64,000 nucleotides of DNA from Thamnidium elegans (lineage: Eukaryota; Mucoromycota; Mucoromycetes; Mucorales; Mucoraceae), in contig JAIXMG010000003.1 in NCBI GenBank assembly GCA_025201345.1, positions 930,001-994,000 on the forward strand. The letters are read 5' to 3'. Below, piece after piece: positions 1-9,746 of this stretch. Each line of letters begins with the position of its first letter. The stretch's first letter is position 1. A model generated the notes under the pieces. That model did no database searches, had not been told where the DNA came from, and was given only the letters and a program-made list of their open reading frames with translations. The position numbers and the translations under genes were made by a program.

Positions 1-470
1 AAGAAGAAGAAAAAAAACTTCAAATAGGCGGAGCTGTAACAGTGCGTGCCTGTTTGGGACTCTTTTTTTTTATGATTATCAGTTTCAGGTTTAATGATAT
101 GTTACTTCTTTTAAAATCAAGGACCAGGGAATCACTTATATAAAAGAGATAAAAGAGTGGCTTCGGCTATTACTATCTGCTATTAAGACTGGTAAAATTC
201 TCGATAATGGGGTTTTGGATGCAATTGACATAAAAAAATATCGAATTTCCCTTATCCATGTTTACTATTTTTAGACTACATCTTACTATTGTCACTCTTT
301 TATTGAATACTTATTCAAGGCAAACAGCTTAAACTTGGCTATCAAAAAGAACAGACAACTTTGAAGTTTGATCGCCCTGATGAACAAACTCCGAAATACC
401 AGCTTAAAAAAATATTTTCTAATATTTTTTTTTAATTCCTTCTTTTCCTTGTATCTATTTTGAAAAAGAA
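1..470. other. Upstream spacer, no gene seen
   Basis: AT-rich sequence before the first gene. No reading frame resembles a known protein, and I see no RNA gene. The last 100 bases or so are probably promoter and 5' leader of the carrier gene at 471. Confidence 0.4.
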
Positions 471-1827
471 ATGAATGAAATGTCTTCTTCAAAAGTGGAA
501 ATGACTATGGATCATTTAGAAAATGCAACACCTAAAATATCGATTAATAATACTTCTTCTTCCTTTGAGAAAGTTGTATCTGCCTGTACTGGCGCAGTTA
601 TCACCATGTCTTTTAGTAAGCAATTCAACTTCTTAAATATAAAACCGATCTCTTAATTGATTCCTGTATTATTAGTGAACCCTTTGGATGTCGTAAAAAC
701 TAGATTACAAGAAAGCTCCAAGAATGGAACAAACCAATATAAAGGCACCATTGTAAGATCAAATAAACGTATAATAATACACTTTCTGACAACTAATAAA
801 AACTTTTTTTGATAGGATGGACTTTCAAAAATCCTTAAAAACGAAGGCATATTTGCGTTATGGAGAGGATTATTACCGGGATTAGTAATGGCATTGCCTT
901 CCACAGCTATTTATTTTGTCGGTTATGATTATATTAGAGATAGTACTCGAGAGTCACGCTACGCCAATACAGCACTTGATAATTATTCACCTTTATGGGC
1001 TGGTGGATTAGCAAGAAGTAAATAAGAATAAGATTATAAAATATAATAATGTGTGACTCACAACGCTTATTTCATTTAGCCATGTCAGCATTAGTTGTAT
1101 CACCATTGGAGCTTTTTAGAACTCGTATGCAATCTGCTGAAGGTATTAATGGATTCGGAGGTAAGAGTGGATCAATATTTTTTTTTTTTTAAAAAAAAAA
1201 GACAATGGTTATTGAAAGTATAGAATAGATGTTTGGAAGGGTGTATCTAGAATGGTACAAATAGAAGGTCCAAGAGCCTTATGGCGTGGATTACTTCCTA
1301 CCATGTTGAGAGATGTTCCATTCTCTGGTATCTACTGGATGGGATATGAAAGAATTAAACATAGATTATCTGAAAGAAACAATTTATCTCATTTCCAAAC
1401 TTCATTTATTGCTGGTGCTTCTTCTGGCATGGTAAGATCAAGTATAAAAATATTGTAATCTTTCTATTTGCTAATATTATAAAAAAAAATATAGATTGCT
1501 GCCATCATAACAACTCCTTTTGATGTAGTAAAGACTCGTCGTCAAGTGAGTTCTGATGCTCGAGGTAAGTTTTTTTTTTTTTTTTTTTTTTTGTATAAAA
1601 TTGACCTGCCGTAATAACATTGCTGAAAAAAAAAAAAAAAAAAAAAAAAAATAGAGGCTAGAGTTGGGTATATTTTAAAAAGTATAATGGCAAAAGATGG
1701 TGCATCGGGATTCTTCCGAGGAGTTGTGCCTAGAGCTGTCAAAGTAGCACCTGCATGTGCAATTATGATTTCTAGTTACGAAATGGGTAAACACTTTTTC
1801 TCGAACCGTAAAAACCAATTGGAGTAA
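471..1827 (+). CDS. MTM1: Mitochondrial carrier, Mtm1/SLC25A39-40 type
   Basis: Inner-membrane solute carrier of the SLC25 family. SLC25A39/Mtm1 members are linked to mitochondrial glutathione import and to manganese/iron handling. Three carrier repeats are visible, each with its signature: NPLDVVKTRLQ, SPLELFRTRMQ and TPFDVVKTRRQ. Between them lie GLLPGLVMALPSTAIYF and GLLPTMLRDVPFSGIYW, which match this subfamily better than other carriers. The gene is split by about five or six short introns; the first joins MSF to MNPLDVVKT. The start is the first ATG of a frame running into the first helix, and the stop follows KNQLE. The next gene is convergent. The intron near 1565-1654 is unusual (see findings). 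The family assignment is firm; the substrate is inferred from the family. Confidence 0.88.
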
Positions 1828-1916
1828 GAATATACCATTTCCCCCCACCAATTACTATAGATGTATACACAGACATACAAACATTCTTTTTTTTTATTAT
1901 AATATTATATAAAAAT

Positions 1917-2607
1917 TTAATTTCTCTTGTTCTTCTTTGTTGGCTTTGGTGGTGGTGCTTCATCTTCTGAAGATGATGAATCGCTCACTTCCTCTTCCAA
2001 CATTCTCTTCTTTACGGCTACTTCCTTTTCCGCTGTTTCCTTATCTTCTTTGATAGCTGCTTTAATAAATCTAGCGGCTGCATCTGTATCTACCTTCATT
2101 GTTGCTGTATATACATATATATATATAATAGTTAGTCACAGCTAATTAATCATCATCATAATAAACTTACGTTTATCTTCTTTTCCTTGAACTCGCTTTA
2201 ACTTTTTAATATATGCTTGAACACGAATCTATTAATTTATGTTAGATCGATCCAATCGCATGTTTTTTCTTTCTCTATCTCACCAATTCCTTCATAACAT
2301 CATGTTTGTTGGGATCTGATCCTTGTGTTCTCAAATAAACTATCAATAAGGTTAGTTCTCGTCTTTTTTTTTCTTTTTTTTTTTTTTAGGTGTCTCTTAA
2401 TAGTCAAATGTACGTACTATAATATAAAGTGTTTAAACTGTAGGATAACAAAACTTCAAGTTCGTAACGTTCAGAAATAGGTAACTTGGTATAGATCTCA
2501 CTGAGAGGTTTAGCAAAAATAGGTTCCAAGTGCTTCTTCACAATGTGAAGACGAGATCTTAAGGCACGAACGGCCTTCTTTGGAATCTCTTGATTTACTG
2601 TATCCAT
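1917..2607 (-). CDS. LRP1: Exosome cofactor Lrp1/Rrp47 (C1D family)
   Basis: Small nuclear RNA-processing protein of the Sas10/C1D family. In yeast Rrp47 binds Rrp6 and helps the nuclear exosome process rRNA and snoRNA. The first exon encodes an N-terminal helical region beginning MDTVNQEIPKKAVRALRS, with PISERYELEVLLSYSLNTLYY, typical of the C1D fold. Later exons give a region ending RVQAYIKKLKRVQGKED, the conserved C1D motif, followed by DTDAAARFIKAAI. The tail is acidic/serine-rich and then lysine-rich (EVSDSSSSEDE, then KPTKKNKRN), as expected for an RNA-binding tail. About three introns. The start ATG at 2605-2607 is preferred over upstream in-frame codons because the protein-like sequence begins there. 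Confidence 0.8.
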
Positions 2608-3064
2608 AATAATAAAACTGAAAATATATATTGCAAAAAAGAGGAAATATTTTATTTCATAAAAAAAAAAAAAAAAAGTGACTTCTTTTATTTTACTGAT
2701 AACACAGAACATTAAAGATACTTTATGCATTGACTCTTTGATTTGAAATTTCCTCAGTCCTCCGCAACGAATAACCTTCCTCCTTCGATATGTATAGGTC
2801 ATACTATTCTAGCCATATGGAGTTCTCATTTTAGCTTCGTATTTAACGAGCAACCGTTTCTTTTCTCTGTGGTGATATCACTCGCTCACTCGCTCTTTGC
2901 ATTTAACTTCCTTTCGTGAATAATTGGTACGGCTAGGTCAAACACCTTTCCCTCTCCCTCACCTCTCGCTTGAATTGTCATAATGTTGTGCTTTTTGCCT
3001 CAACTTTAAGCCAAAACTAATATTTTTTTCTTAAAAAAAAAATCAAAACCTAAATAACCTTTTT
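2608..3064. other. Spacer between LRP1 and the LINE relic
   Basis: AT-rich upstream region of the minus-strand C1D gene. No supported gene. The protein-like plus-strand sequence that starts just after 3064 is the reverse of LINE reverse-transcriptase sequence. Confidence 0.4.
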
Positions 3065-4390
3065 TAATCAAAAATGTCTAAAAACAATCGAAAGTAATCA
3101 GGATGCACCTGATCGTACACTTTTTATTGGTCAAGCAAAACAGCAGCAGCAACAGCATCAGGAGTAGGAGACATCGCATTTTGGCGATTCTGCATCAAAG
3201 TCAAGCTGACCCATCCATTAACAGAGACCAACCGATTACAAAGGAAACCAGTTTGGTACGGACTAATTAGCGACGGTAAAATAATATTGAATCGATTAGC
3301 TAGCATCTTGGTGAATAGCTTTGCGTCTGTATTTATTAGCGATAAAGGTCTCATATTACTTAATAAAGTGGGATCACCCTTTCTGAATAATAAGACCATT
3401 CTCGTCGGTTGCCAGGAAGGAGGGAAGATACTAGTAAAAGCGTCCTGTAAGGTTTTTAAAAAAAGTTCACGAACAGCCTTAAATTCCTTAAACAAATATC
3501 GATATAATTCAAAAGGTATTCCATCTAGTCCGGGACTTTTGCTTTGCGGCGTATGATTGAGGATATCTATAAATTCCGGTGTTGTAGGGTCACGATCCAA
3601 TTTGGTTTGTGGGTCTCTTCAGGGAAGTTCGCGAGAAGATATTGAGCTGCAGTTTCATCTATATCATCTGGTGTATACAGTTCGGTGTAAAAATTTCATG
3701 TCTCTCGTATAATATCGCCAATTTTGGTCACCGTTTCTCCTGCAGTAGAGCTTTTAATGGCTTGTATTGCTCGTCGAGACTGTCTAGAACTTATAGCCTT
3801 ATAAAAATATTTGTTATTTTGCTCCCCTAATTCGTGCCTTCTAGTAGCAGGCCGAAGATATGTTTCCTGAGACGATTTGATGATAGTTTCATCTAACCGT
3901 TTCGCTATCTCGTTGGCTAATGTGTGTGCGTTAGTTGATCGTTTTTCGGAAGTGGATAATCCCTGAATACAATTCATTTCCTGTTGATAGTCATGTTCCA
4001 ACTTAGCAAGATTTCAGAGATATATTTTATTATATCTATGTCCAAAGCGTTTACCTGTGTCTTTAATTGCATTTTTTTAAGGATTCCCAAAGCTGTTACG
4101 ATGTGGTACTATTACGACTTGTATTAACTTCTCCTGTGGTTCTTTCAAAAAAAGAGTTGACCGTCTTCAATAAAAGATCCAAAAAAGATTTATTGTTCAG
4201 CAATGTGGGGTTGAGTTGCTAGAGTCCTGGACCAATATCCATTCGAGTAGGTAATAAATCTATAGTAAGTCGTTGGTGATCCGTCCATAACTAGGTCTTT
4301 TTTGAACCATGCGGAACCCGATTCAAGATACCTTATGTACACACCGATGTAATCCGAATGATCTGCGACGTCCCTAAGAAAACCGTTGAT
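3065..4390 (-). mobile_element. Degraded LINE retrotransposon fragment (endonuclease C-end to RT)
   Basis: Read from high to low coordinates. A short DHSDYIGVYI segment near 4350 resembles the end of an AP-type endonuclease. Then comes a helical linker (NEIAKRLDETIIKSSQETY, then NKYFYKAISSRQSRRAIQAI), then reverse transcriptase: SKSPGLDGIPFELYRYL, RMVLLFRKGDPTLLSNMRPLSLI and SPYQTGFLCNRLVS. At RT motif A the frame reads VLLDQ, a stop codon, then KVYDQVHPDY, so the expected acidic codon has become a stop. Several other stops and frameshifts lie between 3600 and 4300. Nothing recognisable follows motif A, so both the 5' end and the catalytic core are missing. A dead internal fragment of a clade common in fungi. 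Confidence 0.85.
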
Positions 4391-4419
4391 ATTTTGGTAC
4401 TACTCTTTTTTAGTATAGC

Positions 4420-4731
4420 AATGCATATACATATATAAAAGTAATATTTACTAACTATGGTTTACAACTGAAAGAGCAAAACAAGAATAAAAAGGATGCT
4501 ACTATATGATGATGTCCTGAATATTGTTATGCTTTTCTTCAATTATGATCATCGACTTATTTATACGCAGTAGCTAACATATTTCTGTGGAAAACCCCGT
4601 TCGTGATCAGCATTTGACCTAGTAGAGCTTGAATGCGACCATTCATTATATGATGATCTCTACTCCTTCCCCCCTCTTTTATTAAGGGGAGGTTAAAAAA
4701 TCAGTCCTCATTTTTACATAAAATCCTTTTT
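4420..4731 (+). pseudogene. Decayed inverted copy of the 3' half of the neighbouring dienelactone hydrolase gene
   Basis: Aligned by eye with the reverse complement of 6327-6730. An intron-like stretch (ATATAAAAGTAATATTTACT) matches an intron of the intact gene. The exon segment is diverged and has lost roughly 40 nt. AACATATTTCTG and CCGTTCGTGATCAG match the codons for PISAEQAVRDQ. A further gap of about 33 nt is followed by CATTTGACC, which encodes HLT at the C-terminus. The copied 3'-UTR follows and is almost identical. Because an intron is included, the copy is DNA-based and not a retrocopy. It ends on its 5' side close to the LINE fragment. Confidence 0.7.
4611..4731 (+). repeat. Inverted repeat, left arm
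   Basis: Inverted copy of 6327-6454, about 120 nt. The inner half, beginning TTTTATTAAGGGGAGG and ending ATAAAATCCTTT, is essentially identical over about 54 nt. The outer half has substitutions and small indels. Confidence 0.85.
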
Positions 4732-4763
4732 TTTCGTCTTTATCTAATATTTTATAACCAAAG

Positions 4764-5033
4764 ATGTTGAAGAATATAACTTTAATTGCAATTTTTACTA
4801 ATATTGTTTATGGAGCTACATTTATATGCCCTAAAGAAGATATAGAAGAAACACGATGTTTAGGACCTAAAGATTGCGTTTATCAAAATCCTAATAACTG
4901 TAATACTTATATATTTTGTGCTCTTGATGAAAATGGTGAAAACCCTGGACCTGTTGTATATCCCTGTGAGGCTGGTTTGAAATGGAATGATAGAGCAAAA
5001 ATGTGTGATTGGCCTGCCAATGCTACATGTTGA
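4764..5033 (+). CDS. Small secreted chitin-binding protein (single CBM14 / peritrophin-A domain)
   Basis: An 89-residue intronless protein. Residues 1-18 (MLKNITLIAIFTNIVYGA) form a signal peptide. The rest is one cysteine-rich module with eight cysteines. The segment DCVYQNPNNCNTYIFC, then YPCEAGLKWN and MCDWPANATC, matches the CBM14 pattern (conserved Y..C, CP.GL.FN, CD.P...C). CBM14 domains bind chitin; single-domain secreted fungal examples such as Avr4 of Cladosporium fulvum shield hyphal chitin from host chitinases. Shielding, wall or interaction roles are all possible here. The gene lies between two inverted arms derived from a hydrolase gene 3' end. Its upstream region starts directly at the end of the left arm. 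Confidence 0.78.
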   Translation: MLKNITLIAIFTNIVYGATFICPKEDIEETRCLGPKDCVYQNPNNCNTYIFCALDENGENPGPVVYPCEAGLKWNDRAKMCDWPANATC

Positions 5034-6282
5034 AGGTTTACCTTCATTTCTCAAAGGGATATAAATGTTTAATTTTTATTTTAAAATCAAATAAAAATAA
5101 TTATAAATCTTTCATAAAATAATAAAGTATCTTAAATGCAGATCTTTACCTCATGTTCTTACACTAGTGAAATAATTAAGTCTCTCTTTTTTTCATATAA
5201 TAAAATATATATAAAAGTAACATTTGTTATCTATTTTTTGTTAATAGTTATCTTACAAATTGAGAGAGTAAATCATGAAGGCTAAGCTTGCGTGGTTTCG
5301 GAAGAGTAAGAAAAAGAGCGTTAAGTTTATGTCTTACTGGCCTAAATGTTTAGTTCGACATTTATAAGTATCGATATATAGTAAAGCCTGTAATTATTTA
5401 AAATAATATGTACTTACAATGGATGTTCTGGGTTAAACTTGTTGTACAAGTTCAAATGTGTATTAAACATTTTTAATAACACCCGCACTGTTACAGACAT
5501 GGTTTATAAACCGTAATCAGTTCCACTAAACTTTAACCGCTTCATATTTTTCAATAAGCTATCTCCAATTCTTTCAGATATTCCTTGATTTTGATATACA
5601 TCTTCATGAACATCTTCTTCTTGAGCTTTTTTTCTTATCTCCCTAAGTTTACGATGTAATGTTTCTGTATGCTTGAACCCTGTCCACCGCCTTTGCTTCA
5701 TGATTATAATCTCAGCGGCTATCACTTTTCGTTGCCCTTGATGTGATAGTGCATTTTTTTCTCGTTTCAAGTTTCTTATTCAAGATCTTCTTCTTCTAGA
5801 TTAAGTATCTTCTTTCTATCTTGGAGATCCTTGTTCAACGTCTTGGCTGTTTCTTCAAACTCTTTGATCTTTTCTTGTTGCTATACTGCTACGTTGGGCT
5901 TTTTAGGAAGTTATGTGTAACTATGAAGAGGATTACTTTCTTTTTTGATGCTACTACCGCTGATAACACACGCAATTAACCCGGGTCGGGTAAGAACTCT
6001 ATGTATAAATGACAAATTACTGGAGTTGCAATAAGTTTTAATACACTTAATGTCAAATATTGAACCAAAGACAGCAGGTTTGTTTTCAATAGCAGTAGGG
6101 AGGCTGGATATTACTTTCCCATCTTTGCAAATTATACAGTGAGAATGGTAAATTTTGTCACTTTGAGAAAATCAAGATGTTGCCGAAGCGAAGGCTGAAA
6201 ATGTGGTAAATACCCACCCCTCAACAAATTCATCTTGGCTTACAAAATTCAAAAAGTTATTTTAACCTTATAACCCTCCCAC
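5034..6282. other. Spacer with a possible coiled-coil ORF relic
   Basis: No complete gene. On the minus strand two adjoining frames look protein-like: about 5875-5771 encodes EKIKEFEETAKTLNKDLQD and ends at a stop, and 5770-5504 continues in another frame with basic helical sequence (LHRKLREIRKKAQEEDVHED). There is no credible start or splice site joining them. This may be the tail of a degraded coiled-coil gene; I cannot assign a family. Confidence 0.3.
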
Positions 6283-6310
6283 AAAAAAAAAAAAAAAAAA
6301 AAAAAAAAAA
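6283..6310 (+). repeat. Poly(A) tract, 28 nt
   Basis: Uninterrupted A28 just beyond the inner end of the right inverted-repeat arm. Confidence 0.9.
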
Positions 6311-6326
6311 CCACTAAATATATTTT

Positions 6327-6454
6327 AAAGGATTTTATGTAAAAATGAGGACTGATTTTTTAACCTCCCCTTAATAAAAGAGAGGGGGGAGAGGAAAGGA
6401 GTAGCGGTTGTCATATAATGAATGGTCACATTCAAGCTCTACTTGGTCAAATGT
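6327..6454 (-). repeat. Inverted repeat, right arm
   Basis: Reverse complement of 4611-4731. It consists of the last five codons (KHLTK, stop) and the 3'-UTR of the dienelactone hydrolase gene, so the arm is ordinary gene sequence and not a transposon end. Homology with the left arm continues, more decayed, into the coding exon and an intron. Confidence 0.85.
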
Positions 6455-7464
6455 TTAGTCAAGTAACTAAAGATTCTTTCCCAAGCCTGATCACGAACGG
6501 CTTGTTCAGCAGAAATAGGTTCAATATCCTTTTCAACAAAATTTAATTCCTTACGCATAACTACACTCCAGTCATCATCATTCAAGAAAGCATGACCTTG
6601 TTCAGGATAACGCCAGACGATGGGGTCCTTAGCGTTCTTGATTTCCTCTTCCAACTTGTCAGCTAATGATAATAAATAATGAGTAAACATTACTGTTATA
6701 TTCATAATATATGTGCTTTTTTTTATTTGTACCTGCAGGGGGGTCACTGAAACCAGTAACATTATCCTATAAGTAAAATATACTTTTAAACAAACCTGTT
6801 TTTTAAGTTTTGACTTGTGTACATTACCTTTCCGCCAAAGTGACCTTGGACAGCAGTATCTTTAAGATTAGTAATCTCAAATGAAGCGGGCGCAGTGCCG
6901 TAACAAGGGATAGCGACCTGGATAGGCTTACCAATCTTGTTGGCATGAGAAGCTAAAGCAAGTGAAAGACCACCGCCCATACAGAAACCGATAGCACCGA
7001 TGGAACTATATATAAAAATAAGTATATGCCGTTCCTTATTAGTCAGTTTAAATCCCTACGTATAGTTTTGCTCTCTCAATTGTGTAACCAACAACTCCAT
7101 CTCTCCAATAGCAACATCCCAATCAAGATTAGACATTAAATGACTAGCTTCCTATATTAGTAATTACTTTTTAGTGTTAATAAAAACGCGTATAATATAT
7201 AGATAAAAACCTCGGCAGTTAATCCAATCTTTCCCTTGTAGACATCAGGAACAACAGTACGAGCACCAGTATTATTAGCAATTCTTTGAGCATGCTTCTT
7301 GATAATATCAGTGACACCCCACCATTCTTGGAAGACCTATGTAATGTATAAGATATAACTATCACTTATGGTTTTTTAATATAATTATTTACAATAATGG
7401 CAGCTCCGGGTAACTTTTTGTCAGTTTCGGGATCGAAAGTATAGGTTTTGAAAGGTAAAGACAT
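6439..7464 (-). CDS. Dienelactone hydrolase family protein
   Basis: Cytosolic alpha/beta-hydrolase, about 245 residues from five or six exons, close to the family's usual size. The nucleophile elbow GFCMGGGLSLALASH carries the catalytic cysteine. The Asp lies in FGGKDNVTGFSDPPA and the His in PEQGHAFLNDDDW, completing the Cys-Asp-His triad. The N-terminus has FQEWWGVTDIIKKHAQRIA, also typical. Bacterial relatives open the lactone ring of dienelactone in chloroaromatic breakdown; fungal paralogues are mostly uncharacterised and may act on other esters or lactones. The start is the ATG giving MSLPFKTYTFDPETDKKLPG. A decayed inverted copy of the last exons lies at 4420-4731. Confidence 0.85.
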
Positions 7465-7629
7465 TTTTTAAAGAAAAAAGATAAAGAAGAAAGGAAAAGT
7501 GGAAAAAAAAATTGCGCACAGGGTGTTAAATAACTTTTATGCGGAGGGTTAAATTAAGCATGGTTAAAACTCACACCATGTTTGTACGGCATTTTTATTT
7601 TTATTCTAACGCGTAAGAAAAAAAGGAGT

Positions 7630-8419
7630 TTATGGGTTTAATTCAACGCGTGGTCTTTTATTTTGTATTGGTGTGGAAGACAATACTCGTTTTCTAGATA
7701 AAGACTTATCATTAAAAACAGATACTTCAATTAATTCTTGTTTTATTTGTTTCATCTCGATCTCTTTTTTTGAATACAATAACTTGTTCTTTTCCTTTAA
7801 ATTCTCGAAAAAACTATGAACCTTTTCTTTTGCCAATTTCTTTTGCTGAGTTTCTTCTAATAGGTTTTGAAAGAAATCTAATACAATCTGTCCGTTGTGA
7901 GTTGGTTGAGTGACAGGTGTTTTCTTTTGCATTTCATTATAAAGTTCTTGTTGTTGTTGTTCTGTTGATCGGTGAGATTTTACTTTTAAACGTTTCCTTG
8001 GTGCACTTGATTTATGAGAATTTTCTAAACGCGCCAGTCTTTCGACCGCACTTTCTTTTATTGGTTCCACGTTTCGTTGTTCATCAACAAGGAACCGCTT
8101 TTGGGATGGGTTTATTTTTCGTGAGAAGGAAATTGTACTTTCTCTTGCCAGTCTATCATATACAGTTTCTTCGGTAGAAGTCGTTGGTGCCTTTAGAGAA
8201 AAACTTTTGTGGTCAAATTTATGTCTTAATCTACGTTTTTTTGGAAAAGAAGGTGCGGAAATATTCGTTTCGTCTAGTAAAAAAAAAGAGGTTAAAGATC
8301 TCGTTATTTGTATATATATTTTCACGCAACTTACTAAACCAAGAATCGTTTGGTCTATCTTGAATAATAGAATCAGAAAGATCCCAAAACTGTGGAGAGA
8401 CAAATTCCCAATTACTCAT
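7630..8419 (-). CDS. Small TPX2-like protein with Aurora-binding-type N-terminus
   Basis: About 245 residues in two exons, with a 61-nt intron at 8274-8334. The N-terminus reads NWEFVSPQFWDLSDSI, then DSWFNETN. This resembles the Aurora-A binding segment of vertebrate TPX2 (aromatic pair, AP-F-xF patch, then DSWF). The rest is basic and predicted helical: YDRLARESTISF and VERLARLENSHK form a loose repeat, followed by a coiled-coil stretch (EETQQKKLAKEKVHSF, then KEIEMKQIKQELIEV) and a basic, NLS-like end. TPX2 targets and activates Aurora A on spindle microtubules. No C-terminal TPX2 kinesin-binding region is seen, so this would be a minimal version. The homology is a motif match only. Confidence 0.5.
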
Positions 8420-8867
8420 GTTGAAATAAAGAAAAAAAAAATATCGAAAATCGAAAAACCCAGTCAATATAATAATGAAAAAGGTACCAGCATTCTTATA
8501 CTCCACACGTGATTAAGTTGTAGAAATAAAGCATATACACTTTTTCTCTTTTGTTTACTTTGCGAAACTGTGTGTTTGTGTCACGATCCTATCTATTTAA
8601 CTCACATCATCAGTTTTCCCGGACCCGAGTTTCAATACATGCATCTACACTATATAAATATATATATACATAAAAAAAAAAGTTACTCAGCTAGGTGTCA
8701 ATTTACTTATTTTAGGTAAAAAACAACTTGTTCTTAGTTGTCAGCTGGTTAATATGACTACTTTAAAATTGATGTTTTATTCAGTTTCTTTTTTATTTTT
8801 ATTTTATTCTTTTTCTTTTCATAATTATTATCATTATTTTTTTCTATTTTTTTTTTGTAAAGGAAAT
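8420..8867. promoter_or_regulatory. Divergent intergenic region with probable 5'-UTR intron of the Rho gene
   Basis: Shared upstream region of two divergent genes. A donor-like TTTTAGGTAAAAAAC near 8715 and an acceptor-like TTTTTTGTAAAG at 8862 suggest a leader intron ending six bases before the Rho ATG. TA-rich stretches lie near 8650-8670. Confidence 0.4.
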
Positions 8868-9673
8868 ATGGGAAGACTCTCAAAATCACCAAAGCGACTT
8901 AAGTTAGTTGTAGTAGGCGACGGCGCATGTGGAAAAACGTGTCTTTTATATGTACTCACGGAGTTTGGGTTTCCTGAAGTATGATTTATATATATTTCGC
9001 AGTAAAATAATAATAATAATGATGCATGTTATATTAATCCATTGTTATTAGAAATATATTCCAACTGTCTTTTATAGTACAATCCACGTAATGAAAGTTG
9101 ATAATAGGGAAATAGAGCTAGCGCTATGGGACACAGCAGGTAGGAGAGAAAAAAGGGTATGCCGTTATGATTATTACTATTATTAAGATATACTGTACCT
9201 GTAGGCCAAGAGGATTATGATCGTCTACGCCCCTTGTCGTACCCACACTCACATGTGATACTTTTATGTTTTGCTATTGATTCACCTGATTCACTCGATA
9301 ATGTGCAAGAAAAGGTATATATAAATAAATACAAAGTAAGTTTATAAAGTACTCACGATATATATATATATAGTGGGTAGAAGAGTTAAATACTCATGCT
9401 TATGGAGTTCCGATGATATTAGTTGGATGTAAAAAAGATTTAAGAAGTGATAAAAAGACAATTGACGAGCTAGAAAAGATATCCCAAAAACCTGTTTCTT
9501 TTGAAGAAGGATTTGCTGCTGCATCACATATCGGTGCGCAAAAGTATGTCGAATGTTCAGCTAAATTAGATGAAGGTGTAACAGAACTTTTTACTATTGC
9601 GGCAAGAGCAGCTTATATATATTCAGATAATTTAATGAAAGCTAGAAATAAGGGAAAATGCATTTGTTTATAA
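8868..9673 (+). CDS. Divergent Rho-family small GTPase
   Basis: About 200 residues in four exons. The P-loop is GDGACGKT; switch II is [24 protein letters not shown] gives the (T/C)KxD base-specificity motif; ECSAK is the G5 motif; the Rho insert helix region is [11 protein letters not shown]. The C-terminus is KGKCICL, a polybasic region with a CaaX box ending in Leu, predicting geranylgeranylation and membrane attachment. Switch I is odd: after IPTVF it reads YSTIHV where Rho proteins normally have ENYVAD, so effector contacts should differ from Rho1/Cdc42. An in-frame ATG at 8754 would add a hydrophobic leader unlike any Rho; the ATG at 8868, just after an acceptor-like site, is preferred. 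It could be a Rho3/Rho4-like paralogue. Confidence 0.82.
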
Positions 9674-9746
9674 TGACGATGTATGTGATAGTGATGATAC
9701 CAGATAGTTTCCTTTTTTTTTTAATCACATAAAAATAAAATTTTAT

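Noticed and set aside
3074..3175. Plus-strand start MSKNNRK followed by QDAPDRTLFIGQAKQQQQQ, looking like the 5' end of a gene cut by the LINE.
   Set aside because: The reverse strand of exactly this stretch reads LLDQ, stop, KVYDQVHPDYF, the motif A region of LINE reverse transcriptase, so the plus frame is a shadow.
4611..6454. A 1.85-kb DNA transposon with 120-bp terminal inverted repeats carrying the CBM14 gene.
   Set aside because: The right arm is the last codons and 3'-UTR of an intact gene, and homology extends past the arm into that gene's exon and intron, so an inverted gene duplication explains it better. No transposase is present.
8754..8867. In-frame upstream ATG adding a hydrophobic leader to the Rho GTPase.
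   Set aside because: The leader is T-rich sequence ending in an acceptor-like site just before the normal Rho start; no Rho protein has such a leader.
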